A program made the position numbers and the translations under genes. From Bacteroides pyogenes_A (GTDB lineage: Bacteria; Bacteroidota; Bacteroidia; Bacteroidales; Bacteroidaceae): 64,000 nt of DNA. The stretch's first letter is position 1; every line of letters begins with the position of its first letter. The notes below the pieces were generated by a model, which saw only the letters and a list, made by a program, of their open reading frames with translations, was not told where the DNA came from and ran no database searches. Shown piece by piece: positions 1 through 8,600 of the stretch. The DNA lies in assembly GCF_048595595.1 (NCBI RefSeq), contig NZ_CP184347.1, one strand, 5' to 3'.

Positions 1-884
1 CTGTGGGGTTGTCGAAAACATATTGTGCCGACCGGCTGATTACCGATTCGGGAGCAGGCGGCACGGCCATAGCCACGGGACAAAAAACAAACTATCATTA
101 TGTGGGGGTGGATATGCTGGGACGTCCGTTGAAGTCGTTGATTGAATTGGCCTCCGCCAAAGGAAAGGCAACCGGCATGGCCGTAACTTGTCGTCTGTGG
201 GATGCCACACCTGCCGATTTCTGTTGCCATAATACCGACAGGAATGCGGAGGCGGAGATTGTGGCGGACTATGTAAACTGCAACATCGACTATGTGTTTG
301 GCGGCGGTGCCCAGCTCTTTGAGAATCGGGAAGACGGGCGAAACTTGTTCGACGAGTTGCGTGCCAAAGGTTTTCAGACACCTCGCAGTTGGGACGAGCT
401 GGCCGCTGTGACCAAGGGAAAAGTGTTTGCCGTGCCTTATCCGGTGGACACCCCCCTTCCGGCCGAACGCGGCGACCTGCTGGCTCGCGCGTCGTTAAAG
501 GGCATTGAACTGTTGAACCGCAATAAGAAAGGATTCTTTATGATGATAGAAGGCTCACAGTTGGACGATTACTCCCATTTCAACGATCTTGACTTGCTGA
601 TGCAGGAGACACACGATTTCGACCGAACGATTGGTGCGGTATATGAATGGGCTGCTAAGGATGGGGAAACATTGGTCGTGGTCACTGCTGACCATGAAAC
701 GGGCGGACTGACGTTGGTAGACGGAGACCTAAAAGCGGGAAAGATAGTGTGCAATTTCTCCACGACCGGGCATAGCGGTGTCATGGTTCCCGTCTATGCT
801 TTTGGTCCCGGTGCGGAAGTATTTACAGGAATTTATGAGAATACGGCCATTTTCGATAAGATAAAGAGTTTACTCGATTTGTAG
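1..884 (+). CDS. alkaline phosphatase, 5' truncated by window edge
   Basis: Hydrolyses phosphate monoesters, normally in the periplasm. The visible 293 residues run from just before the catalytic serine to the natural stop. The nucleophile region reads ITDSGAGGTAIATG close to the start. The metal-binding motif TADHETGG lies near residue 230 and a TTGHSG histidine motif near 258. All three are hallmarks of the alkaline phosphatase superfamily. The frame is open to the first base, so the true start, and presumably a signal peptide, lie outside the window. It is followed after 21 bp by the trehalase-like gene on the same strand, so it is probably in one operon with the glycosidases and the second phosphatase downstream. 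Substrate is not readable from sequence; the operon suggests a sugar phosphate. Confidence 0.9.
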   Translation, partial: VGLSKTYCADRLITDSGAGGTAIATGQKTNYHYVGVDMLGRPLKSLIELASAKGKATGMAVTCRLWDATPADFCCHNTDRNAEAEIVADYVNCNIDYVFGGGAQLFENREDGRNLFDELRAKGFQTPRSWDELAAVTKGKVFAVPYPVDTPLPAERGDLLARASLKGIELLNRNKKGFFMMIEGSQLDDYSHFNDLDLLMQETHDFDRTIGAVYEWAAKDGETLVVVTADHETGGLTLVDGDLKAGKIVCNFSTTGHSGVMVPVYAFGPGAEVFTGIYENTAIFDKIKSLLDL

Positions 885-905
885 AATTTAAAAAAAGAAC
901 CTACA

Positions 906-2510
906 ATGTTGAAACATATTTTGTTGACGAGCTTGCTACCTTTGGCTGCAAGCTTTGCGCTGAAAGCTCAAAGTAGCGGTAATAATGAAAAATATCATTT
1001 ACCCTATAAGAATACGTATGTGAAAGAACCCTTGGTCACTGAGAACGAGTATCGTGTGGCAAAACCTGAAATCATCGAGCCGAAAAGCTTTGAGGAAGCC
1101 CGGCGTATATTACCCAATCCTATTTGGGAGGGGCATGACAAAGAATTGGAGATGTATTGGAAGGCATGGGAAACGGCTATCGGGCATATTTGTGCCCCTC
1201 AACCTGGTTCGGGCTTTGTTTCGAGCTATTTGGATACGGCTTATAACGGCAATATCTTTATGTGGGATTCTTCCTTTATATTGATGTTTGCCCGTTACGG
1301 TACACTCTTTTTCCCTTTCCAGCGGACGTTGGATAATTTTTATGTAAAGCAGCATCCCGACGGGTTTATTTGCCGTGAGATAAAAGCCGATGGTGCCGAT
1401 TGCTTCGAACGCTATGACCCGGTGAGCACAGGACCTAATCTGATGCCGTGGTGCGAAATGGTCTATTTCCATCAGTTTGGCGATCTCGAACGCCTGCATA
1501 AAGTATTTCCTGTACTTTGTGCCTATTACAGGTGGCTCAAGCTGAATAGAACGTGGAGAAATGGCACGTATTGGTCGAGCGGATGGGGTACTGGTATGGA
1601 TAACATGCCCCGTGTTCCGGCGGAGTACAGCCCTATCTACAGTCACGGACATATGATTTGGTTGGATACGAACCTGCAACAACTGTTTACGGCTAACTTA
1701 TTGCTCGAAATGGGGTTCTATTTGGAGCGCTGGCAAGAGATAGAAGACCTTGAAGATGAGGCTAAAATGTTGAGCCAATACATCCGGGATAACCTTTGGG
1801 ACGACGAAACGGGGTTCCTGTACGACCAATATGCCGACGGCACGTTGTGCCAAACCAAAGGGATAGGCGCATACTGGGCTTTGTTCACCAATGTGTTGGA
1901 CGCGGCACAGATAGAGCGTATGGTAAAAGAACTGGATAATCCTGCCACTTTCAAGCGTAAACATCGTGTGCCTTCTCTGTCTGCCGACCATCCTAAGTAC
2001 AAGGGTAACGGACGCTACTGGCAAGGCGGCATATGGCCGGGCACCAATTATATGGTGATGCAGGGGCTGGTGCGCAAAGGATACGGAAAGCTGGCGCGAG
2101 AAATCTGTCTGAATCATTATGCGCAGGTGTTGGACGTTTATAAGAAAACGGGCACTTTCTGGGAATATTATGCGCCTGAGGCTACAGAACCGGGATTTAT
2201 GGCAAGAGACCATTTTGTGGGGTGGACGGGGCTACCACCTATTGCCGGCCTCATCGAGTTTGTCATCGGTATTCGCGGAGATTATATCAAGAAACAAATT
2301 GTTTGGGATATGAACCTGTTGGAAGCGAACGGGATAGAGCGCTATCCGTTTGGGCTTGGAGGAAGCATCAGCCTGAAGGCCGGACCTCGCCTTTCGGTGC
2401 ACGATGAGCCGCGTATTACAGTAGAGTCCGATGGAGATTTCGAACTGCTTGTGCGCTATGGCGATAAAGAGAAAAAGATAAATGTTGTAAAGGGTAAACA
2501 CATCTATTGA
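906..2510 (+). CDS. exported trehalase/GH63-like (alpha/alpha)6 glycosidase
   Basis: A 534-residue protein with a signal peptide (MLKHILLTSLLPLAASFALKA, then Q). The body resembles the trehalase/GH37-GH63 clan: an FMWDSSF segment near residue 120, WQGGIWPGTNYMVMQGL near 375 and WEYYAPEA near 420, followed by GWTGLPPIAGLIEF. These fit an (alpha/alpha)6-toroid exo-glycosidase acting on alpha-linked sugars. The linkage cannot be read from sequence; GH63 members trim glucose from N-glycans or act on mannosyl compounds, and trehalases cleave alpha,alpha-trehalose. It lies 16 bp upstream of the GH125 mannosidase in the same operon, which favours an alpha-mannoside or high-mannose glycan role over trehalose. 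Family-level call is good, substrate unknown. Confidence 0.8.
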   Translation: MLKHILLTSLLPLAASFALKAQSSGNNEKYHLPYKNTYVKEPLVTENEYRVAKPEIIEPKSFEEARRILPNPIWEGHDKELEMYWKAWETAIGHICAPQPGSGFVSSYLDTAYNGNIFMWDSSFILMFARYGTLFFPFQRTLDNFYVKQHPDGFICREIKADGADCFERYDPVSTGPNLMPWCEMVYFHQFGDLERLHKVFPVLCAYYRWLKLNRTWRNGTYWSSGWGTGMDNMPRVPAEYSPIYSHGHMIWLDTNLQQLFTANLLLEMGFYLERWQEIEDLEDEAKMLSQYIRDNLWDDETGFLYDQYADGTLCQTKGIGAYWALFTNVLDAAQIERMVKELDNPATFKRKHRVPSLSADHPKYKGNGRYWQGGIWPGTNYMVMQGLVRKGYGKLAREICLNHYAQVLDVYKKTGTFWEYYAPEATEPGFMARDHFVGWTGLPPIAGLIEFVIGIRGDYIKKQIVWDMNLLEANGIERYPFGLGGSISLKAGPRLSVHDEPRITVESDGDFELLVRYGDKEKKINVVKGKHIY

Positions 2511-2526
2511 GAAGGAGGTTTTAATT

Positions 2527-3978
2527 ATGAAGAATAGAATATCCAGACGTCGGTTCCTGAAAACAGGCGGACTTGCTTTGGCTGCCATGGCCGTCCATCC
2601 CTCGCTTGTATGGCCTTCGAGGGAAAAGACCGGCTTGAACTATGTTTCGTTGCGACCGGTGGCAGAGAAAAGGAACTTTGTGTCCAAAACCGTGGATGCG
2701 GTAATTGAAAAGATCAAGTCTCATATCAAGGATGAAAAGTTGAGATGGATGTTCGAGAACTGCCTGCCCAATACGCTCGACACTACGGTCAGGTATAAAC
2801 TGAAGGACGGGAAGCCGGACACTTTTGTCATCACGGGTGATATTGACGCCATGTGGTTGCGCGATTCTTCGGCGCAAGTATGGCCCTATCTGCCTTTGAT
2901 GAAGCACGACGAACCATTGCGACTTATGGTGGCGGGACTTATTAGCAGACAGACGAAATGTATACTTATAGATCCATATGCCAATGCGTTTAATGACGGG
3001 CCGGTGGGAAGTTATTGGGAGACCGACCACACACAGCATATGGTGAAAGAACTGCACGAACGCAAATGGGAGGTGGACTCTTTGTGTTACCCCATTAGGT
3101 TGGCATATCATTATTGGAGGCATACCCAGGACGTGTCAGTGTTCGGTGAAGAGTGGCACGAAGCGATGAAGCTGGTGGTAAAAACCTTCAAAGAACAGCA
3201 ACGCAAGCAAAACTTGGGACCTTATAGCTTCACGCGCAACTGCGACCGCCCGACGGATTCGCAAATAAACGGCGGGTGGGGAGCGCCGGTGAAGCCGGTA
3301 GGCTTGATTGTCTCGTCTTTCCGCCCTTCGGACGACGCCACACAATACGGTTTCTTTATCCCTTCCAACATGTTTGCGGTAGTTTCGTTGCGGCAGTTGG
3401 CGGAGATAGAGCGGCAGGTTCTTAGAAACGACTCATTTGCTAAAGAGTGTACTGATCTGGCAGATGAGGTGGATGCAGCGATTCATAAATACGGAATTGT
3501 GAATCATCCCGTGTGCGGGCGTATCTATGCTTTTGAGGTAGACGGTTTCGGCAACGCCCTCTGCATGGACGATGCCAATGTGCCGAGTTTGCTGGCTACT
3601 CCCTATCTTGGCTATTGCTCCTTTAACGATGTTGTCTATCGGAATACCCGTAAGATGATATGGAGCGATGACAATCCCTACTTCTTTAAAGGAAAAGCGG
3701 GTGAAGGGGTGGGAGGTCCCCATGTGGGGCTGAAGTATATCTGGCCGATGAGTATCATCATGAAAGCCTTTACAACGGATGAGCCTGAAGAAGTTCGTGC
3801 TTGCCTGAGGCAACTGCGCGATACGGATGGAGACACCGGCTTTATGCACGAGTCTTTTCACGAGGATGATGCGGCGATTTTCACCCGTCCATGGTTTGCT
3901 TGGGCAAACACATTATTCGGCGAACTGATTCTTCATACGGTCAGGAAATATCCCAGTCTTTTATCTCAACCGTTATGA
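2527..3978 (+). CDS. GH125 exo-alpha-1,6-mannosidase with Tat signal
   Basis: Metal-independent exo-alpha-mannosidase of family GH125 (483 aa), which removes terminal alpha-1,6-mannose from yeast mannan or N-glycan-type substrates. Family motifs include DTTVRYKLKDGKPDTFVITG followed by IDAMWLRDSSAQVWPYL (about residues 85-125), GGPHVGLKYIWPMS near 400 and the C-terminal FHEDDAAIFTRPWFAWAN. The N-terminus MKNRISRRRFLKTGGLALAA is a textbook twin-arginine signal (S-R-R-x-F-L-K then a hydrophobic stretch), so the folded enzyme should be exported by Tat; tatA and tatC lie about 23 kb away. The start at 2527 follows a purine-rich GAGAAGGAGG stretch. Its stop overlaps the start of a small ORF (ATGA at 3975-3978). 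Confidence 0.92.
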   Translation: MKNRISRRRFLKTGGLALAAMAVHPSLVWPSREKTGLNYVSLRPVAEKRNFVSKTVDAVIEKIKSHIKDEKLRWMFENCLPNTLDTTVRYKLKDGKPDTFVITGDIDAMWLRDSSAQVWPYLPLMKHDEPLRLMVAGLISRQTKCILIDPYANAFNDGPVGSYWETDHTQHMVKELHERKWEVDSLCYPIRLAYHYWRHTQDVSVFGEEWHEAMKLVVKTFKEQQRKQNLGPYSFTRNCDRPTDSQINGGWGAPVKPVGLIVSSFRPSDDATQYGFFIPSNMFAVVSLRQLAEIERQVLRNDSFAKECTDLADEVDAAIHKYGIVNHPVCGRIYAFEVDGFGNALCMDDANVPSLLATPYLGYCSFNDVVYRNTRKMIWSDDNPYFFKGKAGEGVGGPHVGLKYIWPMSIIMKAFTTDEPEEVRACLRQLRDTDGDTGFMHESFHEDDAAIFTRPWFAWANTLFGELILHTVRKYPSLLSQPL

Positions 3979-4308
3979 AAGTGATATATCCGTTGCTTGC
4001 TGCGCTGTCTACCTGTCAAAACGTCCGGAAGCAGGTTGTCGCCTATGACGTCATATCTCTGTCGGTGAAAGCGATGTCAGGGCAGGGACACTGTATCATG
4101 CAAGGGGACAAAAGATGGCAGCGCTTTCCGATGAGGCTTCTATGAGGGGTTTTTATTATTTGCAAAAGGTGCTGAAGAATACATCCGTTGTTTTAGCGAG
4201 GATGCCCGAAACAACGCAGGCGAACATCTGCTTTGCAGACAATTTACTTTATGGTAAGAGGTCTCCGAACAACAATGATATGAATTAATTAAGAAAATAC
4301 GTGATACC
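3979..4308 (+). other. inter-gene stretch with two tiny overlapping ORFs
   Basis: This 330-bp stretch between the mannosidase and phosphoesterase genes has no recognisable gene. Two small frames are chained by ATGA overlaps. The first has 56 codons at 3975-4145 and starts inside the GH125 stop (MKVIYPLLAALSTC...). The second has 48 codons at 4142-4288 and starts inside the stop of the first (MRGFYYLQKVLKN...). Neither resembles a known family to me. They may be chance frames or the relic of one broken gene between two intact operon members. Confidence that either is translated is low. Confidence 0.25.
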
Positions 4309-5757
4309 ATGAAAAAAAATGTTGTGATTTTATCGTTTCTATTTTGCTTGTCTGCCGCTTTTTCATCGGCACAGCAACGGCTTGCTTTTAAAGACGGGCG
4401 ATTTGTGATAGCACAGTTCACAGATTTGCACTGGACGCCCAAGTCGGCGAGGTGCGCCGAAACGGCTGCCGTCATCCGGGCTGTGTTGAAAGCGGAACGT
4501 CCCGATATGGTAGTGCTGAGTGGAGATGTAGTGACGGAAGTCCCTGCCCGGGAAGGTTGGCAAGCTGTAATTGGCATTTTTGATGAGGCCAAGATTCCTT
4601 TTGTTGTGACAATGGGCAATCATGATGCCGAACCTATGGGTAAAGAGGCTATTTATGACCTTCTGCTGAAATCACCTTTCTATGTCGGCACTAAAGGTCC
4701 GGAAGAACTTGCCGGATGCGGCAATTGTGTGCTTCCGGTTTATGGTTCGACAAAGGAGAAAGCGGTGAAAGCTTTGCTCTATTGCATCGACTCCAACGAC
4801 TATCAGCCGAATAAACTTTATGGCCCGTATGATTGGATTCATTTTGATCAGATTGCATGGTATCGTGCGCAAAGCGCTTGTTATACGAATCGGAATGGGG
4901 GAAAACCTGTACCGGCATTGGCTTTCTTCCACATACCGCTGCTTGAGTATAATGAGTTGCCCGGCGACGGAAAAACCTATGGTAACAGTAGGGAGGGCGG
5001 AGTGGCTTCTTCCCGCATAAACTCAGGTATATTCGCCTCGTTTGTCGATATGAAGGATGTGATGGGAGCATTTGTAGGGCACGACCATGATAACGATTAT
5101 ATCGGGATAAATAAAGGCATTGCCCTTGGCTACGGGCGAGTGACCGGCGCAGATGCTTACGGTTCGTTAACGAGAGGAGCCCGTATCATCGAATTGTATG
5201 AGGGACAATGGAAGTTCGACACTTGGATTTCTACGCCTGCAGGGCGTGAAGCAGCCTACTATTATCCTTCGGGCTTGAACTCGGAGGAGGAGTGTACCAT
5301 GACTTACCTGCCGGCCCAAGAGGCTTCTCCGAGTAAGCAGGGTGTTGCATATGCCTACTATGAAGGGAAATGTAAACGGATTTCCGATATCGCCTCTTGC
5401 AAGAAAATAAAGGAAGGTACGATGCGCAACATTACCATTGAGGAATCTCTTGCGGCAGACCATTTCGCTTATGAGTTTCGCACGTTGATCCGGATTCCCG
5501 AAAGGGGGGTATATCGCTTCTATACTTTCTCGGATGACGGATCGGTGCTTTATATAGATGGTGAGCAGATTGTAGACAATGACGGCGGACATAGTGGGCG
5601 ACGGGCCGAGGGGAAAGTGGCGCTTGAAAAAGGCTTACATGAATTGCGCTTGCTGTATTTCGAGGATTACATGGGGCAGGAATTGGAAGTGGGATACTCC
5701 GGTCGCAACATTGAGGAAACCGTCTTGCCGGACACTATGTTGTTCTTACCTGATTGA
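4309..5757 (+). CDS. calcineurin-like metallophosphoesterase with PA14-like C-terminal domain
   Basis: Exported 482-residue phosphoesterase. A signal peptide (MKKNVVILSFLFCLSAAFSSA) precedes a calcineurin-like domain with the dimetal motifs in order: FTDLHW (about 38-43), LSGDVV (66-71), MGNHD (102-106), FFHIPL and GHDHDNDY (near 260). The domain resembles Dcr2/purple-acid-phosphatase-type enzymes. From about residue 385 a second domain (RFYTFSDDGSVLYIDG, GLHELRLLYFED) looks like PA14, a beta-sandwich that often binds carbohydrate. It ends the alkaline phosphatase-glycosidase-mannosidase run and may remove phosphate from a glycan. Its last 91 bp overlap the 3' end of the convergent regulator gene, which is unusual. 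Confidence 0.85.
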   Translation: MKKNVVILSFLFCLSAAFSSAQQRLAFKDGRFVIAQFTDLHWTPKSARCAETAAVIRAVLKAERPDMVVLSGDVVTEVPAREGWQAVIGIFDEAKIPFVVTMGNHDAEPMGKEAIYDLLLKSPFYVGTKGPEELAGCGNCVLPVYGSTKEKAVKALLYCIDSNDYQPNKLYGPYDWIHFDQIAWYRAQSACYTNRNGGKPVPALAFFHIPLLEYNELPGDGKTYGNSREGGVASSRINSGIFASFVDMKDVMGAFVGHDHDNDYIGINKGIALGYGRVTGADAYGSLTRGARIIELYEGQWKFDTWISTPAGREAAYYYPSGLNSEEECTMTYLPAQEASPSKQGVAYAYYEGKCKRISDIASCKKIKEGTMRNITIEESLAADHFAYEFRTLIRIPERGVYRFYTFSDDGSVLYIDGEQIVDNDGGHSGRRAEGKVALEKGLHELRLLYFEDYMGQELEVGYSGRNIEETVLPDTMLFLPD

Positions 5758-6938
5758 TATTTATTGCCGATGATGCAACCTTCCGTGCAGTGCGCTTTCC
5801 TGTATTCATGGGGAGAGACATTCTTCAAGGCTTTGAATTGGCGAGACAGGTTTTTCAGGTTGTTGATGCCTACTTGTGCAGCCACGTCGGCAATGGGGGC
5901 GTCGTCCGCTAGCAGCAGTTGGGCAAAACGTTCCATACGCAGGTTGAAGATATATTTATGAATGGATTGCTGGGTGACCTGCTTGAAGCGCATCTCCAAA
6001 AGGCGGCGCGACAATGGCACTTGCTTGACGATATCCGATACGGTGATGTCGGCCGCGATGTTCTGGTGGATGTATTTTAGGGCTGTCTGAATATGGGCAT
6101 CGGTAGTGGAGTAAAAGTCTGTGGATAAACGATTGACGATATTGACCGGCTGAATCACTACATCCTGATAGGCAGCTTCTTCATCGTTTATTAGAAAATC
6201 GATGAGAGCCGCCGCTTCAAATCCTCCTCTTACGATGTTTTGGCTGATGCTGGACAAGGGAGGATCGGATAGATTGCAGATGATCTCATCGTTGTCTACG
6301 CCTAAAATGGCGATCTTGTCCGGCACCCTGATGTTGTTTACTTTGCAGATTTCTGTGATGCGGTTGCCTTGATTGTCGTCGCAGGCCATCAGAGCTGTGG
6401 GTTGAGGCAATGATTTCAGCCAGTTGAGCAGCGGAGGGGCCTCGTAAAACCATAGGTCGTCTAAAGATTGGTGTTGGTAAGAGTGAAAATTGTTGCCGAA
6501 GCCTTGTGCTGCTACACATTCGTAGAAACCTTCACAGCGCTCTTGCGACCACACTGTGTCTCGATAACCGTAAAAGGCGAAGTTCTGAAAACCTTTGCTC
6601 AGGAAGAATTCCGCCGCCATTTTCCCGGTTTTGCGATAATCGCCGGTGATGTTAGGAATGTTGTCGAATCTTGACTTGTAGTCCTGTGCCAATGCAATGA
6701 TACCGTTTTCGCGAAACAGTTCTACGTTGTCATCGTTGTCGAACCGGCCGATGATTGCATCCGCATGCCATGTTTTTGCCCATTTCAGCACACCTTCTAT
6801 GCCGTAGCTGTTCTTGTAGGAAGGCGGCATCCGGCATACCACCCACGGCTCATGACTTTTGGAGTAGGCCAGCACTCCCTTCAGCAGATTATAGGAAAAG
6901 GACTCTGTAAAATCAGTCAGTAGTATCAATCGAATCAT
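5667..6938 (-). CDS. XylR-like transcription regulator (sugar-binding domain plus AraC-type HTH)
   Basis: A 423-residue regulator. The N-terminal two thirds is a LacI/periplasmic-binding-protein-like sensor (FTESFSYNLLKGVLAYS near the start, ALMACDDNQGNRITE near 180, ILGVDNDEIICNLSDPPLSSI near 210). The last third is an AraC-type double helix-turn-helix (SDIVKQVPLSRRLLEMRF and IADVAAQVGINNLKNLSRQF, about residues 295-375). This matches XylR-type regulators that sense a monosaccharide in the cytoplasm. The start was set at 6938, the methionine just before the conserved IRLILLTDF, because a good promoter lies just upstream. About 40 residues after the SPHEYRK end of the HTH look like an extension into the convergent phosphoesterase gene. 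It probably controls the adjacent operon. Confidence 0.88.
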   Translation of the reverse strand: MIRLILLTDFTESFSYNLLKGVLAYSKSHEPWVVCRMPPSYKNSYGIEGVLKWAKTWHADAIIGRFDNDDNVELFRENGIIALAQDYKSRFDNIPNITGDYRKTGKMAAEFFLSKGFQNFAFYGYRDTVWSQERCEGFYECVAAQGFGNNFHSYQHQSLDDLWFYEAPPLLNWLKSLPQPTALMACDDNQGNRITEICKVNNIRVPDKIAILGVDNDEIICNLSDPPLSSISQNIVRGGFEAAALIDFLINDEEAAYQDVVIQPVNIVNRLSTDFYSTTDAHIQTALKYIHQNIAADITVSDIVKQVPLSRRLLEMRFKQVTQQSIHKYIFNLRMERFAQLLLADDAPIADVAAQVGINNLKNLSRQFKALKNVSPHEYRKAHCTEGCIIGNKYQSGKNNIVSGKTVSSMLRPEYPTSNSCPM

Positions 6939-6974
6939 GACGGTGGAATAAAAAGAAAATTCATCTCTGCGACA

Positions 6975-7005
6975 CAAATATAAGCCTTATTTCTTTTTTC
7001 TCAAA
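6975..7005 (-). promoter_or_regulatory. Bacteroides-type promoter for the XylR-like regulator
   Basis: On the minus strand, a -33 TTTG (complement of 7002-7005) and a -7 TATATTTG (complement of 6975-6982) are separated by 19 bp. This fits the Bacteroides sigma-A consensus TTTG / TAnnTTTG. Expected transcription start is near 6968, about 30 nt before the chosen start codon. Confidence 0.7.
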
Positions 7006-7304
7006 TCTTTTCCCTCATATTTGCAGATGGCATCGACTCTCTCTTCTTGGCTCAGTAGTTTTTGTGGGGGTATGCATATAATTGGGTTATTCTGAATAAT
7101 TTTATTTTTATATTCTTCTTATAATTTTTCGTTCATACATATATGACGAAAATAGTCTCAATGAGATAATAGGGAGCAAAAAGAGAATGAAGTCATTGTT
7201 ACAGTTGTATATTGAAATTCATGAAAAGGTTTAGTTATAAAAAAAGTTCTGTTTATCAGAGATAAGTTACTTTTGTTATTTGCTGTGGTCACACGAATAA
7301 TCCT

Positions 7305-8033
7305 GTGAATGGAGAGACGATGGACGCTGTAGGTAGGAATTCTATCTATTATTGGAAAACCTTTTTTGACATTGATTTAACTGAGATGTCCTTCCTACAA
7401 AGGCGCAACATTTCCCGTGTTTATTTACGAATGTTTGATGTTGCCATTGAGCAAAACTACCAAACCGGAAGTACGGATATTGTGCCAATTGCTACTACCG
7501 AGTTGGTTTCGTCTGTTCCCAAAAACGTAGAGATTGTCCCTGTAACATACATTACGATCGATGCTCTTCGTGCTATGATTGGCAGAGAAGTAGAATCTGC
7601 ATCACTTATCGTCGAAAGATTGTTGGCCATGAGTTCCTACAATGAGTGTGGCAAGATTAGCGAGATTCAGCTCGATTGTGATTGGACAAATTCTACAAAG
7701 AGTAGCTATCCTAAAATGCTTGTTCCCGACAACCTGAAGGCTGCCTTTGTCAAGACCGACCGTTACGAACCGTCGCTCAACCGGGTCATGGAGGATATGG
7801 CCAACCATTACGGAAGCGTGATGGTACCTGCCCGACCTGTACACCCCAAGGATAAATCCAATGTGGAAACAGATGTCAAACTTGTCTATATGCGTGTGTT
7901 TGCAGAACTCCGTAACGAGACCTTTTATTTCATCGATGAACTGAACCGAGCAGCTGCCCTGAAGATGAAAGCGCACAATCAAAAACGTATGCAGAAACAT
8001 CCCTATACCCGTGAAGAGCGTTTTTGGCCATAG
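7305..8033 (+). pseudogene. chimeric ORF: Bacteroidetes hypothetical N-terminus fused to IS21 IstA fragment
   Basis: A 242-codon frame made of two unrelated parts. Residues 1 to about 135 (YYWKTFFDID, YLRMFDVA, DIVPIATTEL, ASYNECGKISEIQLDCDW) belong to a conserved Bacteroidetes protein family of unknown function that I recognise only as hypothetical. From about residue 136 (nt 7710) the sequence is transposase: KTDRYEPSLNRVMEDMANHY, RPVHPKDKSNVE and HNQKRMQKHPYTREE match the DDE region of IS21-family IstA. The frame ends at ERFWP; one missing T in the T-run at 8021-8025 causes this, because the next frame continues with normal IstA sequence. The host gene has thus lost its C-terminal part. 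A -7-like TACTTTTG at 7268-7275 may still drive it. Confidence 0.75.
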
Positions 8034-8197
8034 ACAAGCCTAACCTGATGCCATTGCCGGAACGGGACTTTGAGATTGTCTCATATACAGACTTCCACCT
8101 AAGAGACTATAGTAAGGGGAAGTATACCATTGTAGAGAAGCACCTTGCCAGCAAGTCACAGGAATATAGGGGACTGTGCGCCCCATACATACATTGA
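7710..8197 (+). mobile_element. remnant of an IS21-family element (istA fragment)
   Basis: Part of the IstA transposase. The C-terminal half of the catalytic core is in frame with the upstream host gene to 8033. After a 1-base deletion it continues in the next frame from 8033 (DKPNLMPLPERDFEIVSYTD) to a stop at 8195-8197. The ending (KGKYTIVEKHLASKS) resembles the far C-terminal part of IstA, so an internal piece also appears deleted. No istB and no terminal repeats were recognised. The element is dead. Confidence 0.7.
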
Positions 8198-8281
8198 GCG
8201 TGCGGAGCGTGCGATGAAAATATTGGTTATGACAGTAATAGCAATAACGAAAACAATAGTTGTTGTTATACTCCTTCTTTT

Positions 8282-8458
8282 TCACTGAAAGCCATTTCCG
8301 GTTTGGCAAGTTGCGTTGTGGTTCGTAACTCTCACAAGTGCCCCTATCGCTAATGCCCTTTCCTCGAATAATTCCTGAGCTAATTTTTCGCTTCGGTTTT
8401 CATCTGTTTTTTATTTCCCTGCATCGCAACAACTTGCTCGTTTTGTAGTAAAAGTAAT
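8282..8458 (-). pseudogene. frameshifted relic of a small coiled-coil protein
   Basis: On the minus strand, from 8458, one frame reads ELLLLQNEQVVAMQGNKKQ then MKTEAKN followed by a stop. Shifting frame once at the AAAAA run gives KLAQELFEERALAIGALVRV and on to a stop at 8282-8284. The combined reading is a plausible heptad-rich helix. It may be the start of a lost gene or mobile-element protein; I cannot name the family. The remaining sequence between 8198 and 8650 shows no gene. Confidence 0.25.
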
Positions 8459-8526
8459 TCGTCTGCCGGCCGTGTCCCATTCGTCTTTCGCTTGAGACTC
8501 ATTCGTTTGCCGTTCGGCAGACGAAT
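8457..8526. repeat. palindromic intergenic repeat with ATTCGTCT/AGACGAAT arms
   Basis: Contains the arm ATTCGTCTGCCG at 8457-8468. A compact hairpin of ATTCGTTTGCCG (8501-8512) and CGGCAGACGAAT (8515-8526) follows, matching except for one G-T pair. The string CGGCAGACGAATAAAAC recurs in a second palindromic region at 61019-61111, so the two belong to one dispersed family. Both copies lie beside decayed insertion sequences. Confidence 0.6.
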
Positions 8527-8600
8527 AAAACGCGGATGGGTGATTAATAATTTGTTAAGACTAACGGCTTGATTTTCGCTATCGGGGAAAATAAACTTCT

